Below are positions 45,573 to 54,921 of a stretch of 64,000 nt of DNA, one piece after another. Made by a program: the position numbers and the translations under genes. The notes below the pieces were generated by a model. The model was not told where the DNA came from and did not search any database. It saw only the letters and a program-made list of their open reading frames with translations. The stretch lies in contig JAPZTS010000012.1 in the NCBI GenBank assembly GCA_027533185.1, positions 38,108 through 102,107 on the forward strand, given 5' to 3'. This DNA is from Leptospira sp. (lineage in GTDB: Bacteria; Spirochaetota; Leptospiria; Leptospirales; Leptospiraceae). Positions within the stretch are counted from its first letter, which is position 1. Every line of letters starts with the position of its first letter.

Positions 45573-45767
45573 TTTTATCCAAGTTGTTTTGCATTTTTGA
45601 AACCTTTTGCTGATTTGATGTTTGCTGGATGGTAAAGACAAATAAAAATTGAAAACTATTTGGATGTCGACAAAAGGAATTTTTCTTTTCCGAAGCACCA
45701 AACCAAACAAGAATTAGTTTAGTTTGGAAATCTTTGGGGCAAATGTCCTTTTCATCCAGTATTCAAG

Positions 45768-46652
45768 TCACCTATTTTCATCAATCCATGTTAAACAATC
45801 ATTCGCAATCTTTTCCCAACCTTTTTGTCTGTGGAGCAAATGTCCTTTTCCTTTGTATTCGATAAAGCCCGTGATACCTGCTGATTCAAAATATGCTTTT
45901 TTGTTATCTTGAACAAGAGTATTAGGAATCACTCGGTCTTCCTCTGCGGCCACTAAAAGCAAAGGACCCCTTGCTCTTTTAAAATCAATGGCACCTTCCT
46001 CTGTTAGGATTGATCGAGGTAATCTTCTTGATTCAGGTACGATAAATTGTTGGTAGGCTTGTCTAGCCTCTGCCTCATCCAATCCATTTGAGAATTTTTG
46101 GACGAAATGTTCCTCTTCCATAAAAATGGGTGAATCATCTGACGCGAAAGGATTGATCACAGGCCATGAGGAAGCTACGAAACCAAATCCATGTTTGATG
46201 GCAGTGGCTTTGGAAACAACTCCTTTGGGAGGTGCAGGGCTAAGAGCGATTGCAGAAGAACCAATACCATCATTCAATAAAGATTGTACGACCAGTCCTC
46301 CCATCGAATGTCCAATTAGGATGGGCTTTTCATTCAATGTTTGGATGAACTCTTTGTAATGTTCTTTTACTTGTGCAAATGTTAGCTTCGCAAGCTCCGG
46401 ATCTGGGTATTTTTTTCTTTGGATTTCTGGATCGATATCATGAAGAGGGTAGGCGGGAGCGTACACTTTGAAGCCTTTTTCTTTAAAAAAGGCCAACCAT
46501 GGCTCCCAAGTTTTCGGGGTCATATACATTCCGTGTACAAAAACAATTGTTTTGCTGGATTGGATAGTGAGTGGCTTTGTGGTATTTGATTTCTTGGATT
46601 CAGAGGAACAAGAAAGGATGGAAAGCAATAGAATGCTCAGTAAAATTTTCAT
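45768..46652 (-). CDS. alpha/beta hydrolase lipoprotein
   Basis: A 294-residue lipoprotein: leader plus LSILSC lipobox with Cys15. The hydrolase domain has IVFVHGMYMTPKTWEPW, the nucleophile elbow with Ser116 (LIGHSMGGLVV), the acid in VAAEEDRVIPN and the His in YKGKGHLLHRQ; triad complete. It is probably an esterase or lipase-like enzyme at the cell envelope, substrate unknown. Sequence downstream holds a 15-base repeat of part of the gene (45738-45752 versus about 45837), likely a small local duplication. It is 70 bases upstream of the HD-GYP gene's end and transcribed separately. Confidence 0.88.
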   Translation of the reverse strand: MKILLSILLLSILSCSSESKKSNTTKPLTIQSSKTIVFVHGMYMTPKTWEPWLAFFKEKGFKVYAPAYPLHDIDPEIQRKKYPDPELAKLTFAQVKEHYKEFIQTLNEKPILIGHSMGGLVVQSLLNDGIGSSAIALSPAPPKGVVSKATAIKHGFGFVASSWPVINPFASDDSPIFMEEEHFVQKFSNGLDEAEARQAYQQFIVPESRRLPRSILTEEGAIDFKRARGPLLLVAAEEDRVIPNTLVQDNKKAYFESAGITGFIEYKGKGHLLHRQKGWEKIANDCLTWIDENR

Positions 46653-46711
46653 ATACGCCTCAAAGAGAATGATCTACGAAAAGGATACTAAATCTAGACT
46701 TTAGAAACAAG

Positions 46712-46723
46712 GGCCAAATGGCC
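46712..46723 (-). terminator. short G+C hairpin at the end of the HD-GYP/LuxR gene
   Basis: GGCC-ATTT-GGCC overlaps the stop codon of the gene ending at 46723 and is followed on the minus strand by CTTGTTTCT. The stem is short and the T-run is broken, so terminator activity is uncertain. Confidence 0.3.
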
Positions 46724-48243
46724 TATAGTTGTAAAATTTTTTCTTTGAATGCAACCATCACTGCGGCCGACCGACTCTTTACCCCCAGTTTTTCATAGAT
46801 GTGGATGGAATGGTGTTGCACCGTTCTAGATGATAGTTGTAAAAACTCAGCGATTTGTTTATTCGTATGCCCCTCTGCGATGAGTTCTAAGACTTGGATC
46901 TCCCTTTCCGTTAATGAGAATTTATTCTCTCCATAGTTTGGAGTTTTCCGTTTGAAACCCAAGTATTCCTCTACGAAGGGAAAGATTCTTTCTTCCAGAT
47001 TCCCCACTAACACCTCATGTTTAAGAATTTTTAAGATCTCTACATTCGGATAGGCCTTTCTAAAAGATCTGTCAGATCCAAGTGCAATCACTTTATCTGC
47101 ATAACAAAGTATTGACTGCCCGATATTTAGATTCTTGGTTCGTCTATGATAGCCTGTGCCTTGTAAGTTTTCATGATGGGAGACACAGTATTCTAAATAC
47201 GGTTCTAACAGTTTACTCTTTTTCAATATTTGGTCAGTAAAGAAAGTATGCGTTTCCACCCGCTCTCTTTCAGATGGATTTAACTTTCCTTCTTTTTCCA
47301 AAATTCCCGTGGGTATACAGACCATTCCAATATTCATGATTAATGCTGAAATGTACACTTTGTTCTGTTCATCCTCATTTAATTTCAATTTTTTCGCAAG
47401 ATAAAGAGCAAGTTCGGAGACTTTTTTAGAATGAAGAGAAGTATATCTTGACTTAAAATCTGGCAAATAGGAAATCATCATAGCCACAGATTGTAACTGG
47501 TCTACATATATATTTGGTGAAATAAACAAAGAATCCTCGTGGATTGTATTTGAATGGATCATAAGATACAGTTCCTCTATAAATCTGAGAAGATAATCCA
47601 CGAAGACTGGATCAAACATTTTGCCTTTGTTTTTTTCCAGTAGTTTGCGAATGGATTTTGTATCGGTGATTTCTGAGAGACTGTTGAAATAATAAGAAAT
47701 CGAAATGATACGGGCAAGAAAGTGTATCTCACTTGCCTTCTTTCTACTCGGTGTACCTTTGCCATCAAACCTTTCGTAGGTGTCATTGATAATCAAACTG
47801 ATTTCAGGATCTAAGTTGATTTCCTGAATCAGCATTCTTGCTGAATCGCAATGGGCTTCGATGATATTTTTGTACAAATTGTTCCCATCGATGATCAAAC
47901 GAAACTTCATTTTCAATTCATCCCACTTGGAATCAGCACGTAATTTTTTAATCTGTAACAAGGCTTCTATTTTGTTGATAGAATCGACAGTTGAAAATGC
48001 TGATTTGAAACTGATATCATCCCCGGAGAAAATTTCGGCTTCTTCAGGAGAATAAGAGGTACATCCTATCGATTTAAACAATGATGAGAGATAGACTAAA
48101 TGAATCTCTCTTTGGCTACAGTTTGCTAATTTTGCCAAGAAGACAGAAACCAAAGCCAATTTTAGAGTAAATTCTGGTTTTCTTCCATTCGCATAATCGA
48201 GTGCAATTGAAATCCGGATTAAAATTTCTTTGATGTCTAACAT
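46723..48243 (-). CDS. HD-GYP-like protein with LuxR-type DNA-binding domain
   Basis: A 506-residue fusion. The first ~190 residues form an HD-like helical domain (ALDYANGRKPEFTLKLALVS, LFKSIGCTSYSPEEAEIFSG); residues ~255-425 resemble HD-GYP (HSKKVSELALYLAKKLKL, HHENLQGTGYHRR) and ~435-500 are a LuxR/NarL helix-turn-helix (LTEREIQVLELIAEGHTNKQ). The metal-binding HD(I)GK motif is replaced by MNIGM, and GYP by GYH, so c-di-GMP hydrolysis is doubtful; it may bind a nucleotide and control transcription. A 70-base structured element lies upstream (48311-48380). Confidence 0.87.
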   Translation of the reverse strand: MLDIKEILIRISIALDYANGRKPEFTLKLALVSVFLAKLANCSQREIHLVYLSSLFKSIGCTSYSPEEAEIFSGDDISFKSAFSTVDSINKIEALLQIKKLRADSKWDELKMKFRLIIDGNNLYKNIIEAHCDSARMLIQEINLDPEISLIINDTYERFDGKGTPSRKKASEIHFLARIISISYYFNSLSEITDTKSIRKLLEKNKGKMFDPVFVDYLLRFIEELYLMIHSNTIHEDSLFISPNIYVDQLQSVAMMISYLPDFKSRYTSLHSKKVSELALYLAKKLKLNEDEQNKVYISALIMNIGMVCIPTGILEKEGKLNPSERERVETHTFFTDQILKKSKLLEPYLEYCVSHHENLQGTGYHRRTKNLNIGQSILCYADKVIALGSDRSFRKAYPNVEILKILKHEVLVGNLEERIFPFVEEYLGFKRKTPNYGENKFSLTEREIQVLELIAEGHTNKQIAEFLQLSSRTVQHHSIHIYEKLGVKSRSAAVMVAFKEKILQL

Positions 48244-48310
48244 TGGTCGTATCTTGTTTATTAAAATCTGGCCGAGGAATACAATAAAGTTTTTAAAAAT
48301 TTTTCAATAG

Positions 48311-48380
48311 AGTCACCTTTAATCCAGCTGGATTCCCATGATGAGCAATCTGTTCCGAATATCTGGATTCGATTGTGGCA
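48311..48380 (-). repeat. structured 70-base element, copy A (upstream of HD-GYP/LuxR gene)
   Basis: About 80% identical to 51075-51144 with no gaps over 70 bases. Both copies contain two potential stem-loops: CGAAT-N6-ATTCG, and a palindrome that reads AATCCAGCTGGATT here. It lies 68 bases before the start at 48243 on the same strand, thus in the position of a 5' leader. See copy B for the compensating base changes. Confidence 0.6.
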
Positions 48381-48495
48381 GACGAGTTTGCATTTGAAAT
48401 CAGGCATTCTATGTTAGGTTCTCAAATTGGCATCAAAAGGCGAATATAACTCTTTCCGAACTAAATTGCGAGAGAAGTTCCAGCTGGATTGAACC

Positions 48496-51021
48496 TCAAA
48501 AATTCGGATTGTAATGATAAAATATCTTCTTCATGACTTCTGCGGTCAAGATATAGAAAATTATAATCACACCCAACAAGAGCAATGTATACATTGATGG
48601 TGGAGTAAATCCTAGTAGCCCAGAAAAGGGAGTGAAAGGAAGAGCGAGTGTTATTACAAAAATGAAAAAAGTTGCAAGGAGCAAATATTTACCAGGTTTG
48701 CTATGGAAAAAAGGCTTGCGACTTCTAACAACTAACACAATTATTGATGCCGAGACCACCGATTCCAAAAACCAGCCAGTTCTAAACTGTTCCTGATCTG
48801 CACCTAGCAGAAAAAGCAGACAGCCAAAAGTTAAAAGGTCAAAGACAGAGCTTACAATGCCAAATGTAAGCATAAACTTTCGAATCCCTTGGATATCCCA
48901 TCTTCTCGGATATTGGATCATCTCCTGATCAACACTATCCGTCGCAATGGTCATTTCTGGAAGATCCGTTAACATATTTGTGAGAAGAATTTGCTTTGGT
49001 AAGAGAGGCAAGAACGGTAAAAACAATGAGACTCCAGCCATGCTAAACATATTTCCAAAGTTAGCTGATGTTGCCATGAGAACATACTTTAAGGTATTGG
49101 CAAAAGTTGCCCTTCCCTCTTTTACACCTTCCACAAGCACACTCAGATCTTTTTCTAGAAGGACAATGTCCGAAGCTTCCTTGGCAACGTCCACAGCACT
49201 ATCAACCGAGATTCCCACATCCGCAGAGAGGATCGCAGATGCGTCGTTGATTCCGTCACCGATATAGCCCACAACATGTCCTGCCTTCTTTAAAGATAAA
49301 ATAATCCGTTCTTTTTGATTCGGTTCGATTTCGGCAAAGATGGTAGTTCTCGAAACTCTTTTCATCAGAGCTTCGTCGCTCATCTGAGTCAGATCAGTGC
49401 CTGTAAGCATTGCAATGTTTTTCATCCCAATCTGTTCGCTAATACTCTGTGCCACAAGTTTGTTATCGCCTGTGATGATTTTCAGTTCAACGCCCAAGGA
49501 CTTGAGGCTTTCGATCGTTTGTGAAATTCCTGGTTTGGGCGGATCAAACAAAACTAAAAATCCTAAAAATACCATATCTTCTTCATCCGATTTATGAATC
49601 TTCAAAGTCCCAGCCATTTTTTTATGAGCAATGCCAAGCACGCGAAAACCTTGCTTTCCATACTCGCCATATAAACTCATCAAATCATCCAGCTTATCAC
49701 GGAGCGGAACAAACGTTCCACTAGCAAGTTCCACAGAAGAACAAATGGAAAGGATACTCTTAAATGCTCCTTTCGTAAGCATTATGTGTTCATTGTCTTT
49801 TTTGATTAAAACGCTCAATCGTTTCCGATTGAAATCGTAGGGAATTTCATCTGTTTTTTGAAACTCACTCACATCAATTTTTTTGTATATACGAATGGCT
49901 TCATCGATCGGATTTGTGAAACCTGTTTCATAAAAAGAGTTTAAAAATGCATATAAAAAAACTCTTTCACTCGGTTCCCCTTCGACTCCCACCGCTACTT
50001 TTAGTTGAACCACCCCTTCCGTTAAAGTACCTGTTTTGTCCGAACAAATGATATCCATACTTCCAAAGTTTTCGATCGAAGCCAAACGCTTAACGATGAC
50101 CTTTTTCTCGGCCATACGCCTCGCCCCATGCGAAAGGTTGATGGTTATGATTGCAGGAAGCAGTTGTGGAGTGAGCCCCACTGCCAATGCTAAGGAAAAT
50201 AAAAAAGCTTCGATTACTGGTCTTTGCAAATAAAGATTGATCGCAAAAATACCGATCACGAGTAGAATAGTAACCTGCATTAGAAGGTATCCGAATCTTC
50301 TGATACCTCTCTCAAAATCAGTTTCCTCTGGTCGGAGTCGAAGCCGTTTAGAGACTCCACCAAACTCCGTATAGGATCCCGTATGAATCAGAAGAACCTT
50401 TGCAGTTCCACTGACGACGTGCGTCCCCATCCACACGGAATTAGTGCGCTTACCGAGAGTAGTAACTATTGGAAGTATAGAAACAGATTTCTCCACAGGA
50501 AATGTTTCACCAGATAACATAGCTTCATCGACAAAGAGATCTTTTGATTCGAGAAGGATCCCATCACCTGGTAGGATATCTCCTGCATTCAGAATGACAA
50601 CATCACCCGGAACGAGATCCTCGATCGAAATTTCTATCTCGATACCATCTCGCAAAACATTACATTTGATCTGTACAATAGAAAGAAGCTTCTGAATGGC
50701 TTCAGAGGCTCCCTTCTCCTGCCAAAATCCTAGGATTCCACTAACCATAATGATCACGAGAATGATCAAAGCATCGATAGTATCACTCAAATAGAAGGAC
50801 AGAAGAGTCGCACAAAACAAAATCAAGATGATGGGGCTTTTGAATTGAGCGACAAAAAGTGAGAGTGTTGAGGCTGATTTCTGTTTCTTTAACTGATTGG
50901 CTCCGAATCGCTTCCTTTTGAGGGGAATCTGCGAACTCGAAAGTCCACTCTCAGTAGATTCTAATCTTTGGAACAAAGAAACAATGTCGAAATTCCAAAA
51001 AGGAAATGGTGTGGTCGGCAT
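48496..51021 (-). CDS. mgtA: magnesium-translocating P-type ATPase
   Basis: An 841-residue P-type ATPase of the IIIB (MgtA/MgtB) group, importing Mg2+ at the expense of ATP. Actuator motif LSGETFPVEK, phosphorylation site Asp328 in CSDKTGTLTEG, hinge GDGINDASAI, and the diagnostic helices SANFGNMFSMAGVSLFLPFL and LLTNMLTDLPEMTIATDSVD. Slightly shorter than the enterobacterial enzymes (about 900), mostly at the N-terminus. A copy of the structured element lies 53 bases upstream (51075-51144) and may be a leader that controls expression; classical mgtA genes are leader-controlled, but this sequence does not look like those leaders. Confidence 0.92.
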   Translation of the reverse strand: MPTTPFPFWNFDIVSLFQRLESTESGLSSSQIPLKRKRFGANQLKKQKSASTLSLFVAQFKSPIILILFCATLLSFYLSDTIDALIILVIIMVSGILGFWQEKGASEAIQKLLSIVQIKCNVLRDGIEIEISIEDLVPGDVVILNAGDILPGDGILLESKDLFVDEAMLSGETFPVEKSVSILPIVTTLGKRTNSVWMGTHVVSGTAKVLLIHTGSYTEFGGVSKRLRLRPEETDFERGIRRFGYLLMQVTILLVIGIFAINLYLQRPVIEAFLFSLALAVGLTPQLLPAIITINLSHGARRMAEKKVIVKRLASIENFGSMDIICSDKTGTLTEGVVQLKVAVGVEGEPSERVFLYAFLNSFYETGFTNPIDEAIRIYKKIDVSEFQKTDEIPYDFNRKRLSVLIKKDNEHIMLTKGAFKSILSICSSVELASGTFVPLRDKLDDLMSLYGEYGKQGFRVLGIAHKKMAGTLKIHKSDEEDMVFLGFLVLFDPPKPGISQTIESLKSLGVELKIITGDNKLVAQSISEQIGMKNIAMLTGTDLTQMSDEALMKRVSRTTIFAEIEPNQKERIILSLKKAGHVVGYIGDGINDASAILSADVGISVDSAVDVAKEASDIVLLEKDLSVLVEGVKEGRATFANTLKYVLMATSANFGNMFSMAGVSLFLPFLPLLPKQILLTNMLTDLPEMTIATDSVDQEMIQYPRRWDIQGIRKFMLTFGIVSSVFDLLTFGCLLFLLGADQEQFRTGWFLESVVSASIIVLVVRSRKPFFHSKPGKYLLLATFFIFVITLALPFTPFSGLLGFTPPSMYTLLLLGVIIIFYILTAEVMKKIFYHYNPNF

Positions 51022-51074
51022 ACTTTCAACTGTATTCCGAAAATGAGCAAAAACAACCTACTTTTATAAAATAA

Positions 51075-51144
51075 AGTCGCCTATAAGCCAACTGGCTTCC
51101 CCTAATGAGCAATCCGTCCCGAATATCTGGATTCGATTTTGGAC
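51075..51144 (-). repeat. structured 70-base element, copy B (upstream of mgtA)
   Basis: Second copy of the element at 48311-48380. The palindrome reads AAGCCAACTGGCTT here against AATCCAGCTGGATT in copy A: the T-A pair became G-C on both sides, which keeps the stem. The other stem (CGAAT/ATTCG) is unchanged. It lies 53 bases before the mgtA start at 51021 and 51 bases after the GH130 gene's stop. Confidence 0.6.
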
Positions 51145-51195
51145 ATTAGAACTTGTTTGCGAAAAAAATCTTACGAAGTTACTACGTGGTAAATA

Positions 51196-52128
51196 TTAAT
51201 GTTCTTCTAACCAAGCTAACATATTAGATATTTTCCCAATAGCTACTCCTATTGTCGTATCGGCTGCGCCATAATACATTTGAATCGTGTCTTGATCTGA
51301 AAGTATTATGTAACCACATGGAAAAACTACATTGCCCACATCACCTAATCTTTCATAGATGGTTTCAGGAGCAAATACCCAATCCTTGCCCCTTTTGATG
51401 CAGATCTCTGGACTTTCTAAATCAAAGAGAGCTAAACCGACGCGGTACAATGCTCCGGAAGCTGTGTTGCGAACCCCATGATAAATAATCAACCATCCCT
51501 CTTTAGTTTCAATCGGTGGAGTAGATAAACCTATTTTATTTGAATCCCATGTGCTACCTTCTCTTGTTTCCATCAAAATTTTGCTGTCTCCCCAATGAAT
51601 TAAATCATGGGAATAAGAAATCCACATATGGGATCCAGAATGGTTCATAGGCCTATGAACCATTGCGTATCTTCCCCCTATTTTTTTGGAAAACAAAGCA
51701 GCATCCTTATCATCTGCTTCCAATATGGTCCCCATTCTTTCAAAGGAAATAAAGTCTTTAGTTAAAATCAAGGCTATAGACGGACCAAAATTTCCATAGG
51801 CTGTATAAACAATCGCATATTTATTTAATTCCTCCAAATACGTGATCCTAGGATCTTCCAGACCCCAACTGTCATGAGGATCATTGTTTGGTAATATAGT
51901 TGGATTCTGATCAATTATCCAATTTTGCAAACCATCAAGAGATATAGCTTTTGTTAGATGTGATTTTCCGGACTTGTCTTCAACGCGACACAACAAAAGT
52001 ATACGGCCGTCTCCGAGTAAAATAGCGCCAGGATTAAACACGGAATTGATTTCATATGGCCATATATCTCGCCTTAAGATTGGATTTTCAGGAAATCTTT
52101 GAAAAATTTCTGTTGCGTGAGGCTTCAA
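51196..52128 (-). CDS. glycoside hydrolase family 130 protein (mannoside phosphorylase type)
   Basis: A 310-residue five-bladed beta-propeller enzyme. Family marks: NPILRRDIWPYEINSVFNPG, LLLCRVEDKSGKSHLT, DSWGLEDPRITYL (with the Glu-Asp-Pro-Arg core), AMVHRPMNHSGSHMW and WLIIYHGVRNTASGALYRVG. GH130 enzymes cleave beta-linked mannosides, mainly by phosphorolysis with phosphate as nucleophile. It overlaps the GT4 gene by four bases, so the two are coupled; together they may build and recycle a mannose-containing glycan or glucoside store. Confidence 0.9.
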   Translation of the reverse strand: MKPHATEIFQRFPENPILRRDIWPYEINSVFNPGAILLGDGRILLLCRVEDKSGKSHLTKAISLDGLQNWIIDQNPTILPNNDPHDSWGLEDPRITYLEELNKYAIVYTAYGNFGPSIALILTKDFISFERMGTILEADDKDAALFSKKIGGRYAMVHRPMNHSGSHMWISYSHDLIHWGDSKILMETREGSTWDSNKIGLSTPPIETKEGWLIIYHGVRNTASGALYRVGLALFDLESPEICIKRGKDWVFAPETIYERLGDVGNVVFPCGYIILSDQDTIQMYYGAADTTIGVAIGKISNMLAWLEEH

Positions 52129-54377
52129 TTTGATTGCGATCTCAAATGATTTTCAACAAGTCTCATTTCTAAATTACTTTGTAAAAATGCAACAGTGGAT
52201 TCTGCACCCTGATTTTCATTCACTCTGTCCTGATGTAGTCCGTCTCGACATCCACCTGTTGAAGGATCGAAAAGAGAAATCTTTAAATCATTTCTTCCCA
52301 AATACCATTCGAAAATCTTCTGTGCTTCATTTTTCCATACAATATCTTTAGTTATACGAAATGAGTCTAAACAAGCAGAAATCATTGTCTGTGCCTCCAC
52401 CGGCTGTTGGTCAAATCTTGCAATCTGACCTCCTCGAGTATAAAAACCATTGGTTCCAATTGGTATAAAATGACCTCCGTCGGCTTTCGCCTGTTGCAAA
52501 TCAATCAACCAATACAATGAGTCGAAACCAATTTGCATCAATTCTTGATTCATCATCGAAGAACCAGAAACTATAAGAGCATGAGGAATTGTTGCGTTAG
52601 AATAACTTAACTCCTGCTCAAACCAGGGCCAATCTGGAGTATGATTTTGTTCGAATAATTTTGAAAAACGACTTGTTAACTCTTCTCTTGCACTTTCGGC
52701 TCGTCTATCTCCCGAAAATCTTTTTAAATATTCACTAATGCCTAATAATCCAAATGCCCAGGCGCGAGGACTTTTTGTAGTAAGTATGGATGGTAATGCT
52801 TCTTCAAAAAGTCTCCCAGCAATTGTTGGTAACTTAGGCGAGCTAGCCCGACCAAGAACTGTACCAAGTGCGAGTAAGGCACGACCATGGCTATCTTCTG
52901 AACCCGTATCCTCGAGCCAATTTCTTTGATAATCCATAAAATTTCGGAATCGTTTCGTTTTTTGATTATAAGCATACCATAAAAAAGCTAAATATCGATA
53001 ACCTAAATTGCATACAATTTCACTATCGAGTTCTTCAATGAGAGTGCACACGATGAGAGCCCTTGCATTATCATCCGTAGTATAACCTTCATTATAATTT
53101 GGCAAAGTAAAAAATGCATGTTGTAACAGACCTGTATCATCCGTCATATGCGTAAGGTGATTTAAATTTAACCGAGGCAACTCGGCAGTGGTTGTCTGGC
53201 GGTATTTTGTGGCTAGGCCCTGCGATGAAAAGTACCGCTTTTCTTTTCTTGCTCTTTGAAAAGATTCCATATAACGTTTCGAAACCTCTGTCCAAATCAT
53301 ATTCCTAGCAAATAAATAGGCTTTTTTGCGCATCGCGTGCCGATCCGATTCGTTTTTCAAAAGTTGGATTACTGCTTTTCCTAAACTCTTAAAATCTCGA
53401 AACGGTACTAAAATCCCTCGACCTTCCGCCAAAATTTCTTCCGCGTACCAATACGGTGTTGAAATAATTGCCTTTCCCGCACCTAAGGTATATGCAAGTG
53501 TTCCCGAGACTGTTTGATTCGGCTTTAGGTAAGGCGTAATATAAATATCCGTTGCTCCGATAAATTCCATGAGTTCTGTTTGACTTATGAATTTGTTGAA
53601 GAAAACAACATTATTTTCTACTTTTTGTTCCTTAGCTAACAATTGTAAGGATGTTCGATATGCCTCTCCTTCGTTCCTGATGACCTGTGGGTGAGTTGCA
53701 CCTAAAATTAGATAAATTACATTCGGGAATTGTTTAAGAATTTCGGGTAATGCAAGAATAACATTTTCGAGGCCTTTGTTTTGTGATATTAATCCAAAAC
53801 TCATCAAAACAATTTTACCTTCTACTCCGAAAATATCTTTATGAAAACTCGGGTCAAAAAATGGCACATCTGGAATACCATGAGGAATTGTGTCTATCTT
53901 TTCTGCATTGATACTATAAACTTGTTTTAGCATATCTGCACCATTTTCACTCATTACGACCACGCGATCTGAAAGTGCGACGATTTGTTCTAATACCGAT
54001 TTCTGATCTTTGTCTGGAGTTTGTAATATGGTGTGTAGAGTTGTAACAATGGGCATACGAAGATCGCGAAGCAATGCCAAAACATGACTTCCAGCTTTTC
54101 CTCCAAAGATTCCGTATTCGAATTGAAGAGACACCAAATCTACATTGTTTATATTTAAAAAATCCGCTGCTCGATAATAAGAATTAATATCTTTCTCAAT
54201 TATTTCAAATCTCACACGAGGCGGGTAGGCATAACCAGATTCAATGTCATTGACTGGTATAGCAATACAAGTGATTTCAGGATATTCTACCGAAAAAGAT
54301 TCACATAAATCTGTCGTAAAGGTTGCAATACCACATTGGCGAGGAGCATAATTTCCAATGAAACCGATTCGCTTCAT
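52125..54377 (-). CDS. GT4-type glycosyltransferase fused to a glycosidase-like C-terminal domain
   Basis: A 750-residue protein. Residues ~1-385 form a GT-B fold glycosyltransferase of family 4 (GNYAPRQCGIATFTTDL; donor-site motif LGAGKAIISTPYWYAEEILA with EG after it). Residues ~400-750 are an alpha-helical region with repeated W/F-rich motifs (DDNARALIVCTLIEEL, HGRALLALGTVLGRASSPKL, GGCRDGLHQDRVNENQGAES) that fits an (alpha/alpha) toroid. Such GT4-toroid fusions are found next to GH130 genes, as here. The reaction is presumably transfer of mannose or a similar sugar; the role of the toroid is unknown. The start at 54377 has no strong ribosome site. Confidence 0.86.
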   Translation of the reverse strand: MKRIGFIGNYAPRQCGIATFTTDLCESFSVEYPEITCIAIPVNDIESGYAYPPRVRFEIIEKDINSYYRAADFLNINNVDLVSLQFEYGIFGGKAGSHVLALLRDLRMPIVTTLHTILQTPDKDQKSVLEQIVALSDRVVVMSENGADMLKQVYSINAEKIDTIPHGIPDVPFFDPSFHKDIFGVEGKIVLMSFGLISQNKGLENVILALPEILKQFPNVIYLILGATHPQVIRNEGEAYRTSLQLLAKEQKVENNVVFFNKFISQTELMEFIGATDIYITPYLKPNQTVSGTLAYTLGAGKAIISTPYWYAEEILAEGRGILVPFRDFKSLGKAVIQLLKNESDRHAMRKKAYLFARNMIWTEVSKRYMESFQRARKEKRYFSSQGLATKYRQTTTAELPRLNLNHLTHMTDDTGLLQHAFFTLPNYNEGYTTDDNARALIVCTLIEELDSEIVCNLGYRYLAFLWYAYNQKTKRFRNFMDYQRNWLEDTGSEDSHGRALLALGTVLGRASSPKLPTIAGRLFEEALPSILTTKSPRAWAFGLLGISEYLKRFSGDRRAESAREELTSRFSKLFEQNHTPDWPWFEQELSYSNATIPHALIVSGSSMMNQELMQIGFDSLYWLIDLQQAKADGGHFIPIGTNGFYTRGGQIARFDQQPVEAQTMISACLDSFRITKDIVWKNEAQKIFEWYLGRNDLKISLFDPSTGGCRDGLHQDRVNENQGAESTVAFLQSNLEMRLVENHLRSQSN

Positions 54378-54639
54378 TTGGAAAAACTAACTCTAAAAAG
54401 ATAGGAATAAGCGAAAATTTTTTTGAGCTTTTGCAACGGGAGCAACTCCTTAGATGTCAGGATACAAAATTAATTTTATCGCAACCGAGAAATCGTACGG
54501 AAATCCCCTTGTCCTATGCAATGATCAAACAAGTATTATACTGTATTTATTACTACTTAATTTTATTCACAATTAGAGAAACAAGCAATCATTTTTTTAA
54601 TTATGTTTTTTTCTGACTGTATCCGGAAGTCTTCAGCTT

Positions 54640-54783
54640 ATGCTTCGGCTAAGCATGGAATCCTTGAACACACACAATCCGCTGATCTGGACTCTTAACC
54701 ACATGAAAATATATTTCTGCGATTCTGAAAAACGTAAATTGTTAGAGGGAGCAAAACCGAATAAAATATGGAAAATGGAATAA
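54640..54783 (+). pseudogene. short reading frame, probable gene remnant
   Basis: A 47-codon frame (MLRLSMESLNTHNPLIWTLN, later SEKRKLLEGAKPNKIWKME) inside a 527-base gap. Composition is protein-like, and the sequence ends just before an aldo/keto reductase remnant. I recognise no family. The first bases form a hairpin (ATGCTT/AAGCAT). Confidence 0.3.
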
Positions 54784-54822
54784 ACGATTGCACCAGCCCG
54801 TTCAAATTGTTGCTCTATAAGA

Positions 54823-54921
54823 ATGAAGAAGTCCACCAAATTAGGAATCAGCAAATTAAAAGAAAATCGCTTAGGTCTCGGTTGTATGGGTATGTCTGAG
54901 TTTTATGGAACATTCAATTAA
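54823..54921 (+). pseudogene. N-terminal remnant of an aldo/keto reductase
   Basis: A 32-codon frame: MKKSTKLGISKLKENRLGLG then CMGMSEFYGTFN and stop. LGLGCMGMSEFYG is the invariant first-strand and cofactor-side motif of aldo/keto reductases, but the remaining ~290 residues are absent. The fragment overlaps the start of the ferric-reductase-like gene (54905) in a different frame, so that gene's start arose at, or was placed on, the deletion point. Confidence 0.7.

Noticed and set aside
45738..45752. 15-base repeat GCAAATGTCCTTTTC, also at about 45837 in the hydrolase gene
   Set aside because: Too short and isolated to be more than a small local duplication or chance.
54633..54854. 73-codon minus-strand frame
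   Set aside because: It is antisense to the plus-strand remnants, which carry recognisable protein motifs.
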